DNA of 64,000 bases from Comamonas piscis (GTDB taxonomy: Bacteria > Pseudomonadota > Gammaproteobacteria > Burkholderiales > Burkholderiaceae_C), in contig NZ_CP058554.1 in the NCBI RefSeq assembly GCF_014109725.1, positions 1,612,001-1,676,000 of the forward strand, written 5' to 3'. The position numbers were made by a program, and so were the translations under genes. Under the pieces are notes generated by a model that worked only from the letters and a program-made list of their open reading frames with translations, searched no databases and had not been told where the DNA came from. Shown one piece after another: positions 58,861 to 64,000 of the stretch. How positions within the stretch are numbered: the stretch's first letter is position 1; every line of letters starts with the position of its first letter.

Positions 58861-60111
58861 TCAGAGGCCGAGTTCGAGCGCCAGCAGCTCGTCCACTGTC
58901 TGGCGGCGGCGGATAAGGCGCGCCTTGCCGTCTTCGACCAGCACTTCGGCCGCCAGCGGGCGGCTGTTGTAGTTGCTGGACATGGAGGCGCCGTAGGCAC
59001 CGGTGTCGTGGATGACCAGCAGATCGCCCACCTGCGCATCGCCCAGCGGACGCGGCAGCACCACGCCTGCTTCGCCCTGGGTGAAAACATCGCCCGATTC
59101 GCAGAGCGGGCCGGCAACGACCGCATCGCCTTGCGCAGGCAGCACGCCTACGCCACGGCGCTGCACATGCATGCCGTGGTAGCTGCCGTACATCGATGGG
59201 CGCATCAGCTCGTTAAAGCCGGTATCGACCAGTACAAAGTGGTTGCTGCCGGCGTTCTTGGTTGCGCGCACGGTCCCGAGCAGTACGCCGGATTCGGCCA
59301 CCAGGTAGCGGCCCGGTTCCAGCTCCAGACCCAGATGGTGGCCCACCAGCGCCTCGGCCTGCTTGCGTGCCGCATCCCATAGCCCAAAGTAATGCTGGGT
59401 GTCGATGGTGGCGTCGCCCTCTTTGTAGGGGATGGACAGACCGCCGCCGGCCGAGATGGCCTGCAGGCGGTGGCCGGCCGCATGGGTGCGCTGCACCAGC
59501 TGCACCATCGCGCCGCAGACCTCTTGCAGGTGGCTGTAGTCCACACCCGAGCCAATGTGCATATGCAGGCCCACCAGCTGCAGGCCGCGCTCGGCGATCA
59601 CCGCCAGCGCCATCGTCAGGTCGCTGTGCCAGATGCCATGCTTGCTGTGCTCGCCGCCGGTATTGGTCTTGTTGCTGTGGCCATGGCCAAAGCCGGGGTT
59701 GATGCGCAGCCAGACCGCATGGCCGGGCGATGCCTGGCCCAGCTGGTGCAGCATGTCGATAGAGCCGGCATTGACAGGAATTTTGTGCTCGACCACGGTG
59801 GCCAAGGTGGCCTGGTCCATCACATCGGCAGTGAACACAATGTCGGAGGGCTCGCCAAAACCGCCTTGGTAGCCGGCTGCCAGCGCGCGCAGTACTTCAC
59901 CGCGCGACACCGCATCCACCTTGACGCCTTGCGCACGCATCAGCTGCAGCACATGGATGTTGGAGCAGGCCTTTTGCGCAAAGCGCACCGTGTCGAATGC
60001 CTGCAGCTCGGCAATGCGCTGGCGGATGGTGTCCGCGTCATACACCCACAAAGGGGTGTTGAAGTCATCGGCCAGCTGCCACAGCAGATCGGGGGTAAAG
60101 GGGTTGCTCAT
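58861..60111 (-). CDS. lysA: Diaminopimelate decarboxylase
   Basis: A 416-residue PLP enzyme, final step of lysine biosynthesis (meso-diaminopimelate to L-lysine). The PLP lysine K47 lies in VRFAQKACSNIHVL. Other motifs are HMHIGSGVDYSH, ISAGGGLSIPYKEGD, ELEPGRYLVAESG, GPLCESGDVF and HDTGAYGASMSSNYNSR. No domain fusion is present. It is divergent from a LysR-type regulator, the arrangement seen for lysA/lysR in E. coli. Confidence 0.96.
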   Translation of the reverse strand: MSNPFTPDLLWQLADDFNTPLWVYDADTIRQRIAELQAFDTVRFAQKACSNIHVLQLMRAQGVKVDAVSRGEVLRALAAGYQGGFGEPSDIVFTADVMDQATLATVVEHKIPVNAGSIDMLHQLGQASPGHAVWLRINPGFGHGHSNKTNTGGEHSKHGIWHSDLTMALAVIAERGLQLVGLHMHIGSGVDYSHLQEVCGAMVQLVQRTHAAGHRLQAISAGGGLSIPYKEGDATIDTQHYFGLWDAARKQAEALVGHHLGLELEPGRYLVAESGVLLGTVRATKNAGSNHFVLVDTGFNELMRPSMYGSYHGMHVQRRGVGVLPAQGDAVVAGPLCESGDVFTQGEAGVVLPRPLGDAQVGDLLVIHDTGAYGASMSSNYNSRPLAAEVLVEDGKARLIRRRQTVDELLALELGL

Positions 60112-60212
60112 AGTCGGTGTGCCGGAGGCTTTGGAATCAGGGATCGGAGAAATCAGGCGCTCAGTGTGCCCGGCGCGGGGTATTTGGTCTAATGCTTATT
60201 TATCGGCATGTC

Positions 60213-60225
60213 ATTCATAATGGAT
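60213..60225. promoter_or_regulatory. Dyad in the lysA-lysR intergenic region, candidate LysR-type operator
   Basis: ATTCAT-A-ATGGAT is a near-palindrome (5 of 6 positions paired) inside an AT-rich patch between the divergent starts of lysA and the LysR-type gene. LysR-type regulators bind such interrupted dyads. It is a weak, single-copy site, so the assignment is tentative. Confidence 0.35.
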
Positions 60226-60251
60226 ATGTCTTTCTTTAGTGCCGCCTCCCC

Positions 60252-61241
60252 ATGCCACGTTCGCCAGCTCCCCATCCGCCAGCTTCCGATCCGTTCCAGG
60301 ACGCCAGCCCATCAGCGCCCCGACTGCAGCACCGCCATATCGAGGTGTTTCGCGCCGTCATGCTGGCCGGGGGCGTGACAGGGGCGGCGGGGCTGCTGTT
60401 CAGTTCTCAGCCGACGGTGAGCCGCGATCTGGCGCGCATGGAGCAGCTGCTGGGCTACCCGCTGTTTGAGCGGGTGCAAGGCAGGCTGCGGCCCAATGCG
60501 CGCGCCTTGGCGCTGTGGGAAGAGGTGCAACGCAGCTGGCAGGGGCTGGATCGGGTGATTGACCGGGCGGTGGCGCTGTCGCGCCCCCAGGCGGCGCGAA
60601 TCAATGTGCTGAGCATGCCGGCACTCAGCCATGCGCTGCTGCCGGCGGCGCTGGCGCAGATGCAGCAGGCGCAAGGGCCGGTGGCAGTCAGTGTGGCCAC
60701 GCAAGAGTCCCCCTTGCTGCAGCAGTGGATGGCGGCACAGCGCTATGACCTGGGCCTGACCGAGCAGGGCGAGGCGCCGGCGGGCACGCGCGCGGTGGCG
60801 CTGCCCGCGGTGGACGAGGTGGCAGTGCTGCCGGCAGGCCACCCGCTGGCGCGCAAGAAAAAGCTGCAGCCAGCCGACTTTGACGGCCAGGCCTTTATCA
60901 GCCTGGCCGAGGGCGACCCCTACCGCAGCGAGATCGACCAGGTGTTTACCGACGCCGGTGTGGCCCGGCAAATGCTGCTGGACACGCACAGCGCCGTAGC
61001 GGTATGCGCCATGGTGCAAAACGGCCTGGGTCTGGCGATCGTGAACCCCTTCACCGCACAGGCCTGCATGGGCCAAGGGCTGGTGCAGCGGCCTTTGGCG
61101 TTTTCGATTCCTTTCCGCACCCAGGTGCTGCTGCCGCTGCACCGGGCCGCTGTGCCCGAAGTGGATGCCTTGGTGACAGCGCTGGGCCAGGCGGCAGCCA
61201 GCCTGCCCACCTACAATGCGCAGCACGCCGGATCGCGCTGA
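60252..61241 (+). CDS. lysR: LysR family transcriptional regulator, probable regulator of lysA
   Basis: A 329-residue LysR-type regulator. The winged helix-turn-helix (about 25-85) reads RHIEVFRAVMLAGGVTGAAGLLFSSQPTVSRDLARMEQLLGYPLFERVQGRLRP. The effector domain follows, with INVLSMPALSHALLPAALAQM and MVQNGLGLAIVNPFTAQ. Its divergence from lysA with 140 bases between is the classic lysR-lysA layout, where LysR activates lysA in response to diaminopimelate/lysine. The ATG is at 60252. I infer the target from position. Confidence 0.92.
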   Translation: MPRSPAPHPPASDPFQDASPSAPRLQHRHIEVFRAVMLAGGVTGAAGLLFSSQPTVSRDLARMEQLLGYPLFERVQGRLRPNARALALWEEVQRSWQGLDRVIDRAVALSRPQAARINVLSMPALSHALLPAALAQMQQAQGPVAVSVATQESPLLQQWMAAQRYDLGLTEQGEAPAGTRAVALPAVDEVAVLPAGHPLARKKKLQPADFDGQAFISLAEGDPYRSEIDQVFTDAGVARQMLLDTHSAVAVCAMVQNGLGLAIVNPFTAQACMGQGLVQRPLAFSIPFRTQVLLPLHRAAVPEVDALVTALGQAAASLPTYNAQHAGSR

Positions 61242-61284
61242 TATGCCGCTGATATGCCGGTGGTCTGACCAGGAGAATCGCCCC

Positions 61285-62337
61285 ATGTTGTTTGCCCCGC
61301 TTCGTTCCCTCGCCCGGCCGCTGTGCGCCAGCGCCCTGTTGCTGGCGCTGCTGTCAGGTTGCGCCAGCACCGGCAGCCACACGCCCACCACGGCCCAGGC
61401 TGCGCCACCCATCCAGGTCAAGGTGTTTGTCGCGGCCATGTTTGAGATCGGCGCCAACACCGGCGACCGGGCCGGCGAGTTCCAGCACTGGTATGAGCGC
61501 TACTTCCGCAATGCCCAGCCGATCCAGGTGCCGGGTGCTTTAGGGCCGGTGTTCTGCAATGCCGATGGCGTGTGTGGCAGCGTGCTGGGCATGGGCAAGG
61601 TCAATGCCTCGGCGTCGATCCAGGCCATCGTGCTGAACCCGCAGTTCAATTTTGACCAGGCCTACTATGTGATCAGCGGCGTGGCCGGCACGCCGCCATC
61701 GCGCGGCACCATTGGCGATGTGACCTGGGGCAGCTGGCTGGTCGATTACGACCTGGGCCACCGCTGGGCGCCGGAAGAGGGCCAGCCCGGTGCGCCGGTG
61801 TTTGTGCCGCGCAAAGGTTATGAAGACTACCGCCGCTTTGCGCTGAACCCGGCCCTGACCCAAGCCGCCTATGCGATGACCCGCGCCGTGCCCTTGCAAG
61901 ACAGCGATTCCGCCCAGCGCTACCGCATGCGCTACCCCGATGCGGCGGCCCGCAAGGCGCCCAGCGTACATGTGGGAACGCATATGACGGGAGACACCTT
62001 CTTCCATGGCCCGGGCCTGTCCAAGGAGGCGCAGTACATCGCCAAGCTCTATGGGGCGGACGACTATGTCGCCACTGAGATGGAGGCCGCCGCCATTGCG
62101 CTGGTGCTCAAGCGCAGCCATGGCACGGACCGGATCTTGAGCCTGCGCGGCTCCGTCAATTTTGACCAGGGCAACCCGCAGGAAACCACCCAGGCCCACC
62201 TGGACCCCAAGCCGGGCGACACCGCGGGCGGCTTTGCCGAGACGGTGGCCAATGTGGTGGCGGTGGGCGGCGTGTTTGTCGACACCGTGGTGAAGGACTG
62301 GCCGCAGTGGAAAGACGGCGTGCCAGCACAGCGCTAA
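61285..62337 (+). CDS. Purine nucleoside permease (NUP) family lipoprotein
   Basis: A 350-residue exported protein: a signal peptide ending in the lipobox LLSGC, then the NUP-family domain (PPIQVKVFVAAMFEIGANTGDRAGEFQHWYERYF, CNADGVCGSVLGMGKVNASASIQAIVLNP, VISGVAGTPPSRGTIGDVTWGSWLVDYDLGHRW, VGTHMTGDTFFHG and DDYVATEMEAAAIALVLKR). The family is named for fungal purine nucleoside uptake, but the fold is phosphorylase-like. In bacteria a nucleoside-binding or -cleaving role is plausible. AGGAGA precedes the ATG at 61285. A strong terminator follows. Confidence 0.9.
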   Translation: MLFAPLRSLARPLCASALLLALLSGCASTGSHTPTTAQAAPPIQVKVFVAAMFEIGANTGDRAGEFQHWYERYFRNAQPIQVPGALGPVFCNADGVCGSVLGMGKVNASASIQAIVLNPQFNFDQAYYVISGVAGTPPSRGTIGDVTWGSWLVDYDLGHRWAPEEGQPGAPVFVPRKGYEDYRRFALNPALTQAAYAMTRAVPLQDSDSAQRYRMRYPDAAARKAPSVHVGTHMTGDTFFHGPGLSKEAQYIAKLYGADDYVATEMEAAAIALVLKRSHGTDRILSLRGSVNFDQGNPQETTQAHLDPKPGDTAGGFAETVANVVAVGGVFVDTVVKDWPQWKDGVPAQR

Positions 62338-62357
62338 GTTGATCCGCTACGCACATC

Positions 62358-62392
62358 AGGCCCCCCAATCCGCTTGGGGGGCCTTTTTTTTT
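62358..62392 (+). terminator. Strong intrinsic terminator after the NUP-family gene
   Basis: A perfect 11-bp stem AGGCCCCCCAA (62358-62368) and TTGGGGGGCCT (62374-62384), five-base loop, followed by at least seven T residues on the plus strand. It ends just before the stop of the converging peptidase gene. Confidence 0.95.
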
Positions 62393-62395
62393 GGC

Positions 62396-63925
62396 TTATT
62401 TCCAGGGCTGGGTCAGGATGGACGCCAGGCTCTTGACGCCATCGAAGTAGTTGCCCAGGCGCATGTTCTCGTTTTTGCTGTGCTGGTTGTTGTCGGCATT
62501 CACCATCGGCACAATCACAAAGGGCACCTTCAGCGCCTGCACCGCGGCACCCGTGGGCACTGTGCCGCCCATCATGCGGATCTGCACAGGGGCTTGGCCC
62601 CAGGCCTGCTGCATGCCCTGGCGCAGCCAGTCGCCAATGGGGGCGTTCAGGTCGGTGCGCACAGCGCTGGACGAGGCCGATACGCCGCCCATCTTCAGGC
62701 TCGCCAGCTTGGGGTACTGGGCGCGCTGCTCGGTGCTGGGCTCGCCGTCAATCAGGGTGAAGCCCTGGCCTTCGATATGGGTCTTGAGCAATTGCAGCAG
62801 GCGCTCGGGCGGGGTCTCGGGCACCGTGCGCAGGTCCAGCTCGGCAATCGCCTGGGCGGGCACCACGGTGCGGGCCTTGGCGCCTACGTCAGCACTTTGC
62901 AGGCCGCGCACATTGAGCGATGGGTACTGCATCGCTTCCTGGTAGTTGCTGCCCACCTTCTCGGCCTGGGCAATGCCCAGGCGCTTGCGCAGCGCGACTT
63001 CGTCATCGGGCACGGCCTTCATCACCGCCTGGGTGGAGGCATCAAAACTGATGCCGTCGTAGTAGCCTTTGACGAGCACCCGGCCATCGGGCGCCTTCAT
63101 CGATGCCAGCAGCTGCGCCATCGTGAATGCCGGGTTGGCGGCATAGTTGCTGTAGTGGCCGCTGTGCAGATCCTGGCTGGCGCCGTAGACCGTCAAGGTG
63201 GCCTGTGCCACGCCCCGGTTGCCAAACACCAGGGTGGGGCGGTTGCTGGCATGCATGGGGCCATCGAGCACCAACAGCGCATCCGCCTTCAAGGCCTCCA
63301 GGTGGGCATCGATCACGCCGCCCAGCGATGGCGAACCCTTTTCCTCTTCCGAGTCGAGCAGGATCTTGATATTGGTGCTGGGCGCCAGGCCCTGCTGTTT
63401 GAGGGCGTCGAGCGCGGCCATCAGCATGATGATCGGCGCCTTGTCATCGGACGATGAACGGCCAAACACGCGCCACTCGCGGTCGGGCTGGGCGCCATAG
63501 AGCTGGTCCAGTGCAATCTCTTTCCAGGCGCCATCGGCCTGACGCTCCTTCAGCACCGGCTTCCAGGGGCTCTCCTGCTGCCATTCGGAAGGGGTCACTG
63601 CCTGGCCATCCATGTGCGCGTAGAACAGCACCGTCTTGGTGGCGCCAGGCACGGGCGGCAGGGTGGCCAGCACCATGGGCTTGCCCTGGTTGGGCAGCAG
63701 CTGGGTCTGGAAGCCGCGCTTATCCAACGCCGCCTTGAACCACTGCGCATTCTTCTCGATATCGGCCGCCACATTCGAGTCATTGGGCAGGGCCAGCACC
63801 TCGATCCATTCACGCAGGCTGGCGCTGCTGGCTTTTTGCACGGCGGCATCCGATGGGGAAGCGGCCTGGGCCAGGCCGGCTGCGCACAGCGCGGCGCTGA
63901 GCAGGGTGAGGGTTGCGAACTTCAT
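62396..63925 (-). CDS. M20 family metallopeptidase, exported
   Basis: A 509-residue exported hydrolase of the M20/carboxypeptidase group. Signal peptide MKFATLTLLSAALCAAGLAQAA; zinc ligands in VLFYAHMDGQAV, GRSSSDDKAPI, LLDSEEEKGSPS (catalytic Glu pair), and LVLDGPM, with the last histidine in DNNQHSKNENMRLGNYFDG. A dimerisation domain lies between. The substrate (dipeptides or acylated amino acids) is unknown. It converges with the NUP-family gene across a strong terminator. 75 bases to the right window edge show no gene. Confidence 0.93.
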   Translation of the reverse strand: MKFATLTLLSAALCAAGLAQAASPSDAAVQKASSASLREWIEVLALPNDSNVAADIEKNAQWFKAALDKRGFQTQLLPNQGKPMVLATLPPVPGATKTVLFYAHMDGQAVTPSEWQQESPWKPVLKERQADGAWKEIALDQLYGAQPDREWRVFGRSSSDDKAPIIMLMAALDALKQQGLAPSTNIKILLDSEEEKGSPSLGGVIDAHLEALKADALLVLDGPMHASNRPTLVFGNRGVAQATLTVYGASQDLHSGHYSNYAANPAFTMAQLLASMKAPDGRVLVKGYYDGISFDASTQAVMKAVPDDEVALRKRLGIAQAEKVGSNYQEAMQYPSLNVRGLQSADVGAKARTVVPAQAIAELDLRTVPETPPERLLQLLKTHIEGQGFTLIDGEPSTEQRAQYPKLASLKMGGVSASSSAVRTDLNAPIGDWLRQGMQQAWGQAPVQIRMMGGTVPTGAAVQALKVPFVIVPMVNADNNQHSKNENMRLGNYFDGVKSLASILTQPWK

Positions 63926-64000
63926 GCAAGGGCTCCGTCAGAGAAAGGAAAACAGGTTCTAGGCAATGGCTTGGAGTATCTCCGAGTGCGTGCGCACCCA

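Noticed and set aside
1..64000. tRNA, rRNA, CRISPR, insertion sequence or prophage
   Set aside because: Scanned by eye on both strands; no cloverleaf with conserved loops, no transposase or integrase, no spaced repeats. A covariance-model search would be needed to exclude small RNAs.

Overview
The window is a 64 kb stretch of GC-rich chromosome whose gene content and order point to a betaproteobacterium of the family Comamonadaceae (Comamonas or Delftia-like). The evidence is the aa3 cytochrome oxidase assembly cluster with the 35-residue assembly peptide and DUF2970/DUF2909 proteins, the rhodanese-grxC-secB-gpsA block, a DUF1841 protein, a Bug-type solute receptor, a sigma-32 gene with a short N-terminal extension, and a class II HMG-CoA reductase. 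This is inferred from protein families only. I see no rRNA, tRNA, CRISPR array, insertion sequence or prophage.

Layout. 1-9 kb: CoxE-like VWA protein (cut by the window edge) with its MoxR ATPase, a dihaem cytochrome c4, a KefB/C-type antiporter, a LysE exporter, trmL, comF and a BioC-like methyltransferase. 9-19.4 kb: nearly complete aa3 cytochrome c oxidase locus, ctaC-ctaD-small peptide-ctaG-DUF2970-ctaE, then SURF1, a Sco-like protein, ctaA, ctaB and a Sco copper chaperone, i.e. structural subunits, CuA/CuB insertion and haem A synthesis together. A 120-bp element with terminal inverted repeats sits just before it. 19.4-26 kb: urease locus with ureD divergent from ureA-hupE/ureJ-ureB-ureC-GNAT-ureE-ureF-ureG.

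26-32 kb: the most unusual block, a tightly coupled minus-strand operon. It encodes a Bug-type receptor, a sterol-desaturase-family hydroxylase, a membrane fatty-acid desaturase, a two-domain protein fusing a ketoacyl synthase III to a haem-oxygenase-like diiron domain, and a 307-residue protein I do not recognise. It looks like an uncharacterised lipid or small-molecule pathway. 32-38 kb: rpoH, cutA, a DeoR regulator, and a large secreted purple-acid-phosphatase-like protein with a C-terminal sorting-type tail. Three perfect hairpins are packed between the last two.

38-55 kb: mostly housekeeping genes. These are ftsY, an M16 protease pair, rsmD, coaD, a zinc-ribbon metallopeptidase, a trio of small envelope-stress proteins (BON lipoprotein, YqjD-like, DUF1328), a NarL-type two-component system with a lone receiver, moeB, ctpA, gpmA, rhodanese, grxC, secB and gpsA. 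55-64 kb: a 3-hydroxyisobutyrate-dehydrogenase-like enzyme and class II HMG-CoA reductase facing a MocR regulator across a perfect 10-10-10 inverted repeat, then lysA/lysR divergent, a purine nucleoside permease-family lipoprotein and an M20 peptidase. Several strong intrinsic terminators mark transcript ends. Where starts were ambiguous I chose the one supported by a Shine-Dalgarno match or by the family N-terminus and said so.
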